Shown here: positions 1-7,920 of the stretch, in pieces
Layout of the letters: each line of letters begins with the position of its first letter
Position numbering within the stretch: position 1 is the first letter of the stretch
Source of the DNA: Kurthia sibirica
GTDB lineage: Bacteria; Bacillota; Bacilli; Bacillales_A; Planococcaceae
Length of the DNA: 64,000 bases
Assembly (NCBI RefSeq): GCF_003143975.1
Contig: NZ_QFVR01000005.1
Coordinates: 141,191 to 205,190, forward strand
Direction of reading: 5' to 3'
Notes under the pieces: model-generated
Told to the model about the DNA's origin: nothing
The model's database searches: none
Seen by the model: the letters and a program-made list of their open reading frames with translations, nothing else
Made by a program: the position numbers and the translations under genes

Positions 1-593
1 ATATAGTAAATAATTATTACTATCGACCATATTCCCACTACTAACGATATGTATTTTGAGGATGTTGCAAAACGTAATGATTCTTTTTTTGTCGCATTAA
101 ATATGTCTAATTCATTATCTATAATTTTTTCTGATGCTGCTACCGTATCATTATTCAATTGTGTCGCCTCGCCCAATAACACATCCATTTGACCTTTTGA
201 AAGCTTTTTACCTACCGCCTCAACAAGCAATGCTGTTTGTTTATTAAATTCAGCATTGATGGTAGATAATTCCTGAATATATTCTTTCTGTTTTTCATCA
301 CTTTTGAATTTCATCAGTTTTTCAATACTGTCATTCGCTATATTTTCACTCTCTTTTACTATAGCCATATTTTCACTGTCCTGAATAAATAAATATTCTC
401 TCAATACGAGTCCTTGCATCGCAATATTATATTTTACATCACTAGCTAAACCCAAACCATCAATACTTTCTTGTACATTCACATTTAATCGATCTTGAAT
501 CGTTTCCATTCTAAAATAACTAATAAGCATCACAAAAACAGTAAGAGCAAGCAACACAATATAGCCAATGGTAAATTGTTTGCCAATTGACAT
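1..593 (-). CDS. Methyl-accepting chemotaxis protein, N-terminal part (runs off window)
   Basis: The reading frame opens at an ATG (591-593) preceded by GGAGATGAGG and continues out of the left edge, so only about 197 residues are visible. They begin with MSIGKQFTIGY and a membrane helix at about residues 8-28. A long helical, charged, extracytoplasmic stretch follows, and a second hydrophobic helix begins at about residue 180. This two-helix layout around a four-helix-bundle-type sensor is that of methyl-accepting chemotaxis receptors of the 4HB_MCP class. The HAMP and signalling domains lie outside the window, so a sensor histidine kinase or diguanylate cyclase with the same sensor cannot be excluded. 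Confidence 0.72.
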   Translation of the reverse strand, partial: MSIGKQFTIGYIVLLALTVFVMLISYFRMETIQDRLNVNVQESIDGLGLASDVKYNIAMQGLVLREYLFIQDSENMAIVKESENIANDSIEKLMKFKSDEKQKEYIQELSTINAEFNKQTALLVEAVGKKLSKGQMDVLLGEATQLNNDTVAASEKIIDNELDIFNATKKESLRFATSSKYISLVVGIWSIVIIIYY

Positions 594-921
594 ATCCTCA
601 TCTCCTTATCGTTTTTTATAACCAATAATTTCTTTATTATACCATTTTAAAGGTACTTTTAACATATCATTTATTTTTTTATTGTATAAATAGATTGTAT
701 ATTGGATTAATTATTAAATTGATTGCACCATCTCCTGTTCAGTTAATCAATGAAAAGCCTTTTCTATTTTGATGATATGAATTTGAGCTAACGAAATATG
801 AACTATTCAATCACCCATTTCATCGAATGCGTATGTTGCGTGACATCTGACATTTCTCTTTTGCGTAGTGACAACCCATTTTTAAAAAGCGTTATTTTCG
901 TTCGTTCAGATTATCAGAGAC
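594..921. other. Intergenic stretch without a recognised gene
   Basis: About 330 bases separate the chemotaxis receptor start from the terminator of the next minus-strand operon. The part next to the receptor presumably holds its promoter. I see no coding frame, structured RNA or repeat I can name. Confidence 0.4.
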
Positions 922-959
922 AAAAAAGCATCAACTTCTGCATATAACGAAGTTGATGC
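922..959 (-). terminator. Rho-independent terminator
   Basis: An 11-bp perfect inverted repeat (GCATCAACTTC, 928-938, with its complement at 949-959) is followed on the minus strand by six T. It lies just downstream of the stop codon at 972 and ends the two-gene minus-strand unit. Confidence 0.88.
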
Positions 960-971
960 TCAATCTTTTTA

Positions 972-1217
972 TTATTTAGATGATGGTGTAAAAAAATCTT
1001 TTTCTATTTTTTCTTGTAAATAAAGGAGGATTTTATCGATTGTTTGTTGATCGAGGTTGCTTCTCATCGGATTTACGAGATCTCCATAGATTTGACGGTC
1101 AACAATCCTCACCATTCCAGTAAAATTTTGCCCATTAGCTGTTCCTTGTAAGTCAACAAAGAGTGTTTGTTGCCCATGCCATGCATAATCGATAATATAC
1201 CAGTGATCATTTTTCAT
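972..1217 (-). CDS. Small conserved-looking protein of unknown function
   Basis: This 81-residue, soluble, mixed alpha/beta protein has no signal peptide and no motif I recognise. Its start codon overlaps the stop of the upstream membrane-protein gene as ATGA, so the two are almost certainly translationally coupled. A strong terminator follows it. The tight coupling suggests a shared role with the membrane protein, but nothing in the sequence indicates which. Confidence 0.6.
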   Translation of the reverse strand: MKNDHWYIIDYAWHGQQTLFVDLQGTANGQNFTGMVRIVDRQIYGDLVNPMRSNLDQQTIDKILLYLQEKIEKDFFTPSSK

Positions 1218-1624
1218 TTTTTACGCTTACCTTGTTGTTTTTCTTGTTGTTTTTTCAATTCTTCTTCTTGTTCTTTTTCATGCTTCGCTCGTTTCCATTG
1301 CATGCGTAACTGGAATATTGTCAATGCGATAATCATCAGAAAAAATGGTTGGCTTAATGATAAGCCTATATCTGATTTACCGCCAAATAATGGTAGAACC
1401 ATAATCATGACGATTAAAAAGACAATCACACGTAATTGCATCCAAAAATTAGCCATCGTATCTAATTTTTTTAGCGGTACAAAACAAACAAATAATCCAA
1501 TAATAAAGATAATAATCAATACTTTTTTAGGTATAACCGACCAAATATGCCAGTCGCTAAAAAAATCTAAACAGAGCAAAGCTAATACTAAAACATAGGC
1601 TAAAAATTCTCTAATATATTTCAT
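1214..1624 (-). CDS. Small integral membrane protein
   Basis: The chosen ATG (1622-1624) follows GGGGG with good spacing; an upstream in-frame start at 1690 lacks this. The 136-residue product has four hydrophobic segments, at about residues 6-30, 32-50, 62-85 and 92-110. It ends in a highly charged Lys/Gln/Glu tail (KKQQEKQQGKRKK) likely to be cytoplasmic. It is the first gene of a two-gene operon. I do not recognise the family. Confidence 0.62.
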   Translation of the reverse strand: MKYIREFLAYVLVLALLCLDFFSDWHIWSVIPKKVLIIIFIIGLFVCFVPLKKLDTMANFWMQLRVIVFLIVMIMVLPLFGGKSDIGLSLSQPFFLMIIALTIFQLRMQWKRAKHEKEQEEELKKQQEKQQGKRKK

Positions 1625-1812
1625 TTTTTTCCCCCTTAAACCTGTTAATAGCATAGCATACAAGCCATATTGAAGGCTATAGGAGAACAAGCATTTCTAG
1701 ATTTTATATAAGTCGATTCCATTCAATCGTAACGACGCTGAGCTACAAACTTGCGCTACCAATCCATAAAGCGTTATTGCACCTAAACGTCTGTCATACG
1801 GTTCTTGAATGG

Positions 1813-1887
1813 TCAAATTAAGCGCACCGCTTTCTCAAAGGAAATTTCATAGCGACTTTTCCAACCTAAGCATTTACGAGGTCTCAC
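1813..1887 (-). pseudogene. IS30-family transposase C-terminal remnant
   Basis: Read on the minus strand, this stretch encodes RPRKCLGWKSRYEISFEKAV and stops at 1813-1815. The RPRKCLGWK block followed by a YE.. segment is the typical C-terminal end of IS30-family transposases. The rest of the gene is absent: the frame is interrupted just upstream by a long hairpin. The bases downstream (1700-1812) probably belong to the old right end of the element. It is a relic, not a functional gene. Confidence 0.6.
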
Positions 1888-1940
1888 CCTCTATAAAAAA
1901 AGTCGAAAAGAAGGACATCTTTTCGACTTTTTTATAGAGG
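1888..1940. terminator. Very long bidirectional hairpin
   Basis: CCTCTATAAAAAAAGTCGAAAAG and its near-perfect complement form a stem of about 22 bp around an 8-base loop, with one A bulge. A second, outer pair of arms (AGGTCTC at 1879-1885 and GAGACCT at 1955-1961) encloses it. A/T runs in both arms make it a possible terminator in both directions, although no intact gene directly abuts it. Confidence 0.6.
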
Positions 1941-2149
1941 ATATGGGCGGTTTCGAGACCTATGATTGTAGAGGTAGCGGCGTATAGATTGATAAAACCT
2001 ATGTCTTTTCTTGATGACTCAAGAATGTTGTTCAATCATAGTATTCAGCTATTTATTCATTCGATGAGTTGTTGTAACAAACATGGCTTCTGATTATAGT
2101 TGTTTAAAAGCACTAGTCCCCTCGGTTCACCAAACTGTTTTACTAATTA

Positions 2150-3055
2150 TTATAAGCTGAACTCTTCTTCTGTTAATTCTAGATTGATGCGAGCAGCAGC
2201 AATACTACCTGAAGCAGCAGATATGATTAACAGAGTTGGAGTTCCTGTAGCTGCTTCTCCAGCTGCGAATAACCCTGGAACCGTACTTGTACCAAAGTTA
2301 TCTGTAAGGATCGCGCCATGCTCATTTACATCATAACCAAGATTTTCACTGAATTTTAATTGATTAAACCATTTCGGAATAATAAATCCGCCGGTTCTGT
2401 TGATTCGGTTACCGTCGGAGAATTCTACCTCTTCAAGTTGTCCGTTATCTCCGTGTAATGCAGCTATCTCTTTAGTTATAACGCGAATATTCTTAGAAGA
2501 CAGTTGCTGCTCTTGTTCTTCGGAAAAAATGTTTTGTTGACCATTTGTACAGACAATTAAATCTTTGCTCCAATTATAGAGTAATTTTGCGAGGTGATGT
2601 ACTCCTGGATTCTCTGAAATAACGATTAATGGTCTATCTCTCAGTTCCCAACCATCACAATATGGACAGTAAAACAGGCTTTTCCCATACTTATCTTTCA
2701 AGCCTTTTAAATCAGGCAAAATTTCTTTTAAGCCTGTAGAAATAAGTACCTTACGTGTTTTGACTGTATTATTTTCAGTAACGATCAAGAAATGATTACC
2801 TATTTTTTCAACTACCGTTACTTTTTCTGATTTATGTTCCACGGTAGGGTACTTCAATATTTCTTTATAACCAATTTCTCTAAATTCACTTGGCGTTATA
2901 CCATCTCGTGTAAGATAGCCATGAGATTCATTTGTCACTGCATTACGAGGTTCATTTGAATCAAAAATTAAAACGTTTCTTCTGGATCTCCCTAGAACTA
3001 ATGCGGCGTTTAGTCCAGCTGGGCCACCGCCTATAATAATGCAATCATATAGCAT
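2150..3055 (-). CDS. FAD-dependent thioredoxin-reductase-like oxidoreductase with CPYC motif
   Basis: The ATG at 3053-3055 follows AGGAGG; an upstream in-frame ATG at 3079 has no such site. The 301-residue protein starts with a Rossmann FAD motif (IIIGGGPAGLNAA). At about residue 130 it has the redox pair CPYCDGWE, and near the C-terminus a second FAD-contacting motif (PGLFAAGEAA). Length and architecture match the low-molecular-weight thioredoxin reductase fold. The CPYC signature, however, is that of the GliT/HlmI-like subgroup that oxidises small-molecule dithiols, rather than the CATC of TrxB. It follows a methyltransferase gene after 67 bases and is probably co-transcribed with it under the Rrf2 gene upstream. 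The substrate is unknown. Confidence 0.85.
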   Translation of the reverse strand: MLYDCIIIGGGPAGLNAALVLGRSRRNVLIFDSNEPRNAVTNESHGYLTRDGITPSEFREIGYKEILKYPTVEHKSEKVTVVEKIGNHFLIVTENNTVKTRKVLISTGLKEILPDLKGLKDKYGKSLFYCPYCDGWELRDRPLIVISENPGVHHLAKLLYNWSKDLIVCTNGQQNIFSEEQEQQLSSKNIRVITKEIAALHGDNGQLEEVEFSDGNRINRTGGFIIPKWFNQLKFSENLGYDVNEHGAILTDNFGTSTVPGLFAAGEAATGTPTLLIISAASGSIAAARINLELTEEEFSL

Positions 3056-3122
3056 AAATATCCTCCTAAAATAAATCATTCTCTATTTATTATTTGTAGT
3101 TAAAGTCTTTATAAATGCTAAC

Positions 3123-3980
3123 TTATAAATGTACGAGTATCTTACCGAACTTTCCACCAGTGGTTACGGGTATTTTTTTTCCATAGGTACGAGTCAAGTA
3201 GTTTACTGCCTCATCCTTTTGATCATTGTTAAGTTCTATATTGTAATCAACGAACCATATTTCCAGATTATTAACTACCTCATCTATAGTCATATTGACC
3301 GTTTTTTGATGTCTCTCAATTAGAGTCTGATAAGTATAGTTGTTTAAATATAGGAGTTGCAATAAGTAATACATATCAGAAGAAGTGTTTTCTCCTTTTA
3401 AATTAAGGGCTGACAACAATTCTTCTATTAATTGATTCTCTTTTGGTCCAGCCATAAGACTTACATAAAAATACTTCTTTGAAAGACGTAGTGCTTTTTT
3501 TACTGCATCCCAATCCGTAATTGCTGGACACATCGAAGCAAAAACAAGGTCAAAACGCTCGCTATTAATGGAGTTCAGCTCCTCGAATGGTTGGTTCATA
3601 ATATTTACGTCAACGGAATGATTATTTGCGTTCACTTTCAACATAGAACTTAAAAGAGGAGAAGGTTCTAGAGAACTAACGATGGCTCCTCTTTTTGCAA
3701 AAGGGATACTAAACACACCTGAAGCAGCTCCAATATCCAATACAGATAAACCTTCAAAGGAGTTAATTTGATTCTCAACCCATTTTATAATTCGTTCTGT
3801 TCGTTTTACGCCTTCTTTATTAAACGAACTATTATCAAAGTTTTTTGCCCAATTAGCAAATCCTTCTGATTGATTTGAACCCAGACCAGCCTTTTTCATC
3901 CTTTTCAATGAGGTGTTAGGGTCGTCTCTCCATGCTGTCTCCCAATATTGTTGGTTAAATACTTGCAATTGATTTACCAT
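3123..3980 (-). CDS. Class I SAM-dependent methyltransferase
   Basis: The 285-residue protein starts at an ATG behind AAGGAG. The SAM-binding motif I is VLDIGAASGVFSIPFAKRGA (about residues 100-120), followed by an acidic motif II end (SSLEPSP) and FDLVFASMCPA (motif IV region). The N-terminal 60 residues, starting NQQYWETAWRDDP, form the usual helical lid. It sits between the Rrf2 regulator (71 bases upstream) and the CPYC flavoprotein (67 bases downstream), all on the minus strand. The combination suggests methylation of a thiol-containing small molecule, but small-molecule specificity cannot be read from the sequence. Confidence 0.82.
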   Translation of the reverse strand: MVNQLQVFNQQYWETAWRDDPNTSLKRMKKAGLGSNQSEGFANWAKNFDNSSFNKEGVKRTERIIKWVENQINSFEGLSVLDIGAASGVFSIPFAKRGAIVSSLEPSPLLSSMLKVNANNHSVDVNIMNQPFEELNSINSERFDLVFASMCPAITDWDAVKKALRLSKKYFYVSLMAGPKENQLIEELLSALNLKGENTSSDMYYLLQLLYLNNYTYQTLIERHQKTVNMTIDEVVNNLEIWFVDYNIELNNDQKDEAVNYLTRTYGKKIPVTTGGKFGKILVHL

Positions 3981-4051
3981 TTTTATCTCCTTCGCTTCGT
4001 AACTATAATAGAGTTATTATATCTATGATTTTTTCAAAAATAAAGACTGCA

Positions 4052-4468
4052 TTACTTAGAAGCAGTATCTTTATCTTTTAGTAAATCTGATAGTGTAGTT
4101 TGCATAAGTTCATCTTCCATCTTCTTCTCTGCCGATGACATAACTTGCTCAATCGGACAACCAGCGCCATGATTGAAATGACAATCAAATAATGAAGATT
4201 TACCTTCAATTGCATGTATAATTTCAAGAAAAGAAATAGACGCCCAATTATGTGCTAAAGAATAACCACCATTTGCACCTGATACAGAAATAATCAAACC
4301 TTCTTTAACTAATTTCGTCAATATTTTAGATAAATACGTTGATGAAACTGATTGCTGTTCCGCTAATTGTTGAACTCCGACAGGCTTATTATTATCAGAA
4401 TTTAATGCTAGATGTAACATTGTATGCAAAGCATAATTTGTTCCTCTGGAGAATTTCAAATAACTCAC
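4052..4468 (-). CDS. Rrf2-family transcriptional regulator
   Basis: The 138-residue protein begins at a GTG (4466-4468) with GGGAAGTAG upstream. It has the Rrf2 winged helix: KFSRGTNYALHTMLHLAL at the N-terminus, the recognition helix SSTYLSKILTKLVKEGLI, and the wing SGANGGYSLA. The sensor loop contains only two cysteines (FDCHFNHGAGCPIEQ) instead of the three that hold the iron-sulfur cluster in IscR/NsrR, though His residues are close by. It probably represses its own operon with the methyltransferase and flavoprotein through the palindrome at 4486-4516. The signal could be thiol or disulfide stress. Confidence 0.9.
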   Translation of the reverse strand: MSYLKFSRGTNYALHTMLHLALNSDNNKPVGVQQLAEQQSVSSTYLSKILTKLVKEGLIISVSGANGGYSLAHNWASISFLEIIHAIEGKSSLFDCHFNHGAGCPIEQVMSSAEKKMEDELMQTTLSDLLKDKDTASK

Positions 4469-4485
4469 CTACTTCCCACATAAAG

Positions 4486-4516
4486 TACTTCATAGATACA
4501 TATTATCTATGAAGTA
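4486..4516 (-). promoter_or_regulatory. Probable Rrf2 operator palindrome
   Basis: TACTTCATAGATA and its exact complement TATCTATGAAGTA flank the 5-base centre CATAT. The 31-bp palindrome overlaps the -10 element and start region of the promoter of the Rrf2 gene. That position fits autorepression. Confidence 0.8.
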
Positions 4517-4528
4517 AATTTCTGTCAA
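4500..4528 (-). promoter_or_regulatory. Sigma-A promoter of the Rrf2 operon
   Basis: On the minus strand, TTGACA (4523-4528) is separated by exactly 17 bases from TAATAT (4500-4505). The transcript would start inside the palindrome, about 25 bases ahead of the GTG start codon. Confidence 0.8.
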
Positions 4529-4694
4529 GTATTGATAATTTAAATTTATAGTAGGTATTTATCTAGTAGGCCCGTTAATTACTATTAACCTTTTGATATG
4601 GCAACACTTTTAGTTACAGTTTTGTACTTTTTAAGTCAATTTACAATTTTAACATATTTTCTAACTTTATAAACAACGTGTGCATAATAAATTC

Positions 4695-4935
4695 CTATAA
4701 TAAAAATTGTACGAATTCTCCATTCAGATCCACATTCATCACGAGATTGCCATTCGTATAACTATAACCATTCTGAGATAATGGTTCGTCATCACCCTTT
4801 GGATGTGAGCCTCACACGATGTGAGTTCTATCGACTTTCGTACAAGACATGCGGTTCTTTGTCGATATTCTGCTAAGAATGCACCGTTTGCTAGGTTATA
4901 GTAACGGGCTTGTAAATAGGCGTTCTTCGTTTCGA
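4695..4935 (-). pseudogene. RHS/YD-repeat protein C-terminal core remnant
   Basis: Two short minus-strand frames carry hallmarks of the end of an RHS core. The first reads LQARYYNLANGAFLAEYR. After a frameshift the second reads HPKGDDEPLSQNGYSYTNGN and continues LVMNVDLNGEFVQFLL to a stop at 4695-4697. In intact RHS/WapA-type proteins these motifs (Y.ARYYN, F..E, P.S.NGYSYTNGNP, DP.G.) are contiguous and precede the variable toxin tip. The long N-terminal repeat region and any toxin tip are missing, so this is a decayed fragment. Confidence 0.7.
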
Positions 4936-4940
4936 ATGAA

Positions 4941-6170
4941 TCACGCCCCTAGTCTACTTGTCGACTGGTAGCTCACCTTTAACGGCAAAATAACAATCAG
5001 TATGACGATATAACAAGCGATAGATAAAACATGCATATATTCCGGTACTTCAAAAAATTTTGTCAGTATCCCTGGTAACAAAATGACACTCATCAATGCA
5101 CTCGTTTCTACAAAGGTAATTTGGGTTGATCCGACTATTTCTTGGGTACAATTCGGACATTTTTTATAATTTATAATTTTATAACATAACGTAAAACAAT
5201 GCCGATAGGTAATTTCTTCTCGACATTTTGGGCAATGCACTGCGGTTATTTTTCTTGTTACTATATACAGCGCTAAACCTTGAACACTAAGTGTATAACC
5301 CCAATACATCTTATAATCTTGTGATGATTGTTCACCGAGTAGTTGACCAACTAATAAGAACAAACCTACTAAAGTGATATAAAAATAACTAATTTTGATT
5401 AGTTTCCATATAGGTAAAGTTTGACGTATTTTATAATAACCATATTTATCTAGACAAAAGCTTAGTAAATACAGGCTAATGGCCACTACTATAAAGGGAA
5501 TGCTATCCACATTTGTCATGCTGTAAACACTAATAAGTAACAAGATGACAATGGCGATTAAATACACTCTATTACGTGGGTCGCTTCGCTCTTTTTTTAT
5601 TTTTTTATAGAAAATCGACTGGTATGCTATACTCATGAGTAAACAAATTACTACTATAATTGATGGCAAGTTAACAGCATTGAATCGCATGATTTTTGCC
5701 AATTCTTGCTCTGTCATTTGTACTTTAATCGTTGTATGATTTGCAAGTTGATCCATATAATATTGTTGTGAACCAGCATTTTTATATATTTTATAGCGCT
5801 GTTTTTGACCACTTTGGTCCACGATCGTCATCATACGATAGACGTTGGACCCAAGATAACTTTTTTGCACTTTTGGACTATCTTGTATAAGTTGCATTAT
5901 TTGCTTATCATTTTTTTTAGGTATGCGAATAATATTGAAATAAGCGGTGGATAGTTTGCTATTTTCTTCATTGTAACCATCGTTTCTTTCAATATATATG
6001 ATGTGTGAGTTTGTTGAATGAACACCACTTTTCACTTGATTGTAATCGCCAACCAATACAACTGACAAAGAGATGAGTATTAGGATACAGCATGTGACAA
6101 AAACAGGTATTGACGTTTTAATGACACTCCATAAACGGCTTGGCATTTTCTTTTTAATTTGGTCAATCAT
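4941..6170 (-). CDS. Polytopic membrane protein with a CxxC...CxxC zinc-ribbon-like insert
   Basis: The 409-residue protein starts behind GGGGGAAAG. It has an N-terminal membrane helix (about 18-42) and an extracytoplasmic domain of about 120 residues. A cluster of helices follows at about 165-275, then a cysteine module with CPKC and CPNC separated by 21 residues (about 310-340), then two final helices. The paired-cysteine module resembles the cxxc_20_cxxc family of small Bacillales membrane proteins. I do not know a function. The gene lies between the RHS remnant and the SUKH gene, so it may belong to the same accessory block. Confidence 0.6.
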   Translation of the reverse strand: MIDQIKKKMPSRLWSVIKTSIPVFVTCCILILISLSVVLVGDYNQVKSGVHSTNSHIIYIERNDGYNEENSKLSTAYFNIIRIPKKNDKQIMQLIQDSPKVQKSYLGSNVYRMMTIVDQSGQKQRYKIYKNAGSQQYYMDQLANHTTIKVQMTEQELAKIMRFNAVNLPSIIVVICLLMSIAYQSIFYKKIKKERSDPRNRVYLIAIVILLLISVYSMTNVDSIPFIVVAISLYLLSFCLDKYGYYKIRQTLPIWKLIKISYFYITLVGLFLLVGQLLGEQSSQDYKMYWGYTLSVQGLALYIVTRKITAVHCPKCREEITYRHCFTLCYKIINYKKCPNCTQEIVGSTQITFVETSALMSVILLPGILTKFFEVPEYMHVLSIACYIVILIVILPLKVSYQSTSRLGA

Positions 6171-6443
6171 TTGTTCTTTCCCCCTATAATTCTAGTCGTC
6201 AATACGCTGTCTTTCATTTCATTTTGAATGTATGATGATGAAAGTATCATGTAAGTGGATATACATAAGCAAAATCATGGTATGAAACTGTGCTGGAGAT
6301 CGTCAAGTATCAAGTGAAGAGTCATGAAATATACGCTTCACACTATAATACTCTGTGAAAACAATTAATAGCACAAGAATTTAAGGAATATAATGAAAAA
6401 TCTAACTATTTAGCAACTCCGAATTAGCCGAGTCTCTTTTTTA

Positions 6444-6923
6444 TTATGTAAAATCTTTTATTTCTTCATTCACATATTCTTCCAAGAAATCTTCGAATGA
6501 ATCAGCGACTATTTCTGTTATTGGTGGATTCTTCATATCCTCAGATATTTCATCCCATATAGCAACAACTTTTGGCGTCTCATACGATATGTCTAAGCAA
6601 TAAAGTTCTCCGTTGCCAAAATTATATATTACTAATAAATTTTCACTTAGATTTATTTCTTTTCTGCTTTCCATTGTACATACTAAAGCATTAGTGCAAT
6701 CTTCATTTTGTTTTACTACTTTTTTGTTTGGTATTCCAAATATTTCTAATGATCCAAACGATAAATAACCAAAGTCTAAAAGAAATTGTTTATAACTACC
6801 TTTTAATTCGATATTAAGTTCTTTTTCAAATTTTTCAATCAACTCTTGAGTAACATTTGGAAAAAATTCTAATTCATCTGGATATTTTAATAGGTTGTTT
6901 TTTATTAATTCATATTTTCCCAT
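6444..6923 (-). CDS. SMI1/KNR4 (SUKH) family protein, probable immunity protein
   Basis: The 159-residue protein shows the SUKH-1 pattern: an N-terminal helix with TQELIEKFEKELNIELKGSY, then FLLDFGYLSFGSLEIFGI (the usual nGg.....i.g), then LLVIYNFGNGELYCLDIS and a C-terminal DSFEDFLEEYV. The start follows AGGTG. SUKH proteins commonly protect against polymorphic toxins, and an RHS remnant lies 1.5 kb downstream on the same strand. No toxin gene is adjacent, so this looks like an orphan immunity gene. The link to the RHS relic is an inference. Confidence 0.82.
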   Translation of the reverse strand: MGKYELIKNNLLKYPDELEFFPNVTQELIEKFEKELNIELKGSYKQFLLDFGYLSFGSLEIFGIPNKKVVKQNEDCTNALVCTMESRKEINLSENLLVIYNFGNGELYCLDISYETPKVVAIWDEISEDMKNPPITEIVADSFEDFLEEYVNEEIKDFT

Positions 6924-6955
6924 TTAATTCACCTCTTATTTATTATCTACCATTT

Positions 6956-6998
6956 CCAATCATTTTCATAGCTATAGAAGAGCTATGAAAATGATTGG
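6956..6998. repeat. 18-bp perfect inverted repeat upstream of the SUKH gene
   Basis: CCAATCATTTTCATAGCT and its complement are separated by 7 bases. There is no T-run on the minus strand, so it does not look like an ordinary terminator. It lies about 33 bases ahead of the SUKH start codon and could be an operator or a small mobile-element relic. Confidence 0.55.
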
Positions 6999-7053
6999 AT
7001 GATGTAGATTGATTAGTTCTTTATCTGTTCCTCTTGATGCATTACCTTTTTGG

Positions 7054-7074
7054 GTTCTGTTGCAAGTTTTGAAA
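7054..7074. mobile_element. Solitary IS6-family-like terminal repeat
   Basis: GGTTCTGTTGCAAGTTTTGA matches the GGTTCTGTTGCAAAGTT end of IS6/IS26-type elements and the ends of the miniature element at 60684-60794. No partner end or transposase frame is visible nearby. It is a probable scar. Confidence 0.45.
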
Positions 7075-7293
7075 AAAGCAAAATAAAAGGTCCATTATTT
7101 CATATTTTATACTAAAATATCATAAATTACTTTCATAGGCTGCAGATGAAACTTTGTAACCGCAGTAATTTTTGAATTCGATTAGCATATACTTTTGACA
7201 ACACAGACTAGCTAGTAATATAAAAAGATCGTTTTCCAGGTTTTTTAGTGATATTTCATGACTCAAAAAAGAACACAGAACTTTTTTCCTACT

Positions 7294-7327
7294 AAAAAAA
7301 GACGGAAATTAAGCTCCGTCTTTTTCT
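7294..7327 (-). terminator. Bidirectional-looking terminator
   Basis: AAGACGGA (7299-7306) pairs with TCCGTCTT (7315-7322), with an A-run on one side and a T-run on the other. On the minus strand it closes the lipoprotein gene, whose stop codon is at its edge. Confidence 0.8.
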
Positions 7328-7797
7328 TATTTAATGCCTGCTACTTTTTTAATCGTTTTAAGTGCTTCTGGTTGTGCATCAATTGTTTTTTGCGGTGTCA
7401 TCATTTTATTGATTTCAATATGTGTATAGTAAAGTACACCTTCAGTCGTGATAAAGAAACTATATGGTACTTGTTGCTCTACTGGTTTTTTACCTTTAAT
7501 ATCAAAGAAAACGAAATATGAATCTACTTGATCCATCTCTTTTTCTGTATTAGTAATGGTAATTTCTTTTGTCTTTTTACTGTTTACAGCATCTAACACT
7601 TCTTTAATTTTCTTGTCATCTTTAATCGTAACTGTTTTTGAATCCACAGCTTTATTATCAACAATTGTTTGGATGACCATCTTATTAAATTTAGAAGCAT
7701 CTGGTACTGTTGTTGTTTTGACTTCTTTGCTTGTACATGCTGCTAATACTAAAGTTAGTAATAGTAGTACTGGTAATAGTTTTTTAATTGTAAACAC
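7327..7797 (-). CDS. Lipoprotein of unknown function
   Basis: The 156-residue product has a lipoprotein signal peptide ending in LVLAAC (Cys at about residue 21). A lysine-rich beta-strand-type domain follows, with no recognised catalytic residues. Upstream in-frame stops leave a GTG at 7795-7797 as the start, with TTAGGA almost touching it, so initiation may be weak. The protein is probably anchored outside the membrane. It is flanked by its own terminator and appears monocistronic. Confidence 0.72.
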   Translation of the reverse strand: MFTIKKLLPVLLLLTLVLAACTSKEVKTTTVPDASKFNKMVIQTIVDNKAVDSKTVTIKDDKKIKEVLDAVNSKKTKEITITNTEKEMDQVDSYFVFFDIKGKKPVEQQVPYSFFITTEGVLYYTHIEINKMMTPQKTIDAQPEALKTIKKVAGIK

Positions 7798-7920
7798 GTC
7801 CTAACATACATTATGCGATTCATAGATTCCTCATTTATTATAGACTACCCTTCACAATCTTGCATGACTCTAGGTGCCATTTTTTAATGATTACAACAAA
7901 AGTTCAGAGTATCGTCACAC

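Noticed and set aside
1167..1598. 143-codon plus-strand frame
   Set aside because: It is antisense to the coupled membrane-protein and 81-residue genes, is Cys/Phe/Ile-rich as expected of an antisense frame, and lacks a ribosome binding site.
6956..6998. Ordinary terminator
   Set aside because: The stem is perfect, but no T-run follows on either strand and no gene ends there; listed as an inverted repeat instead.
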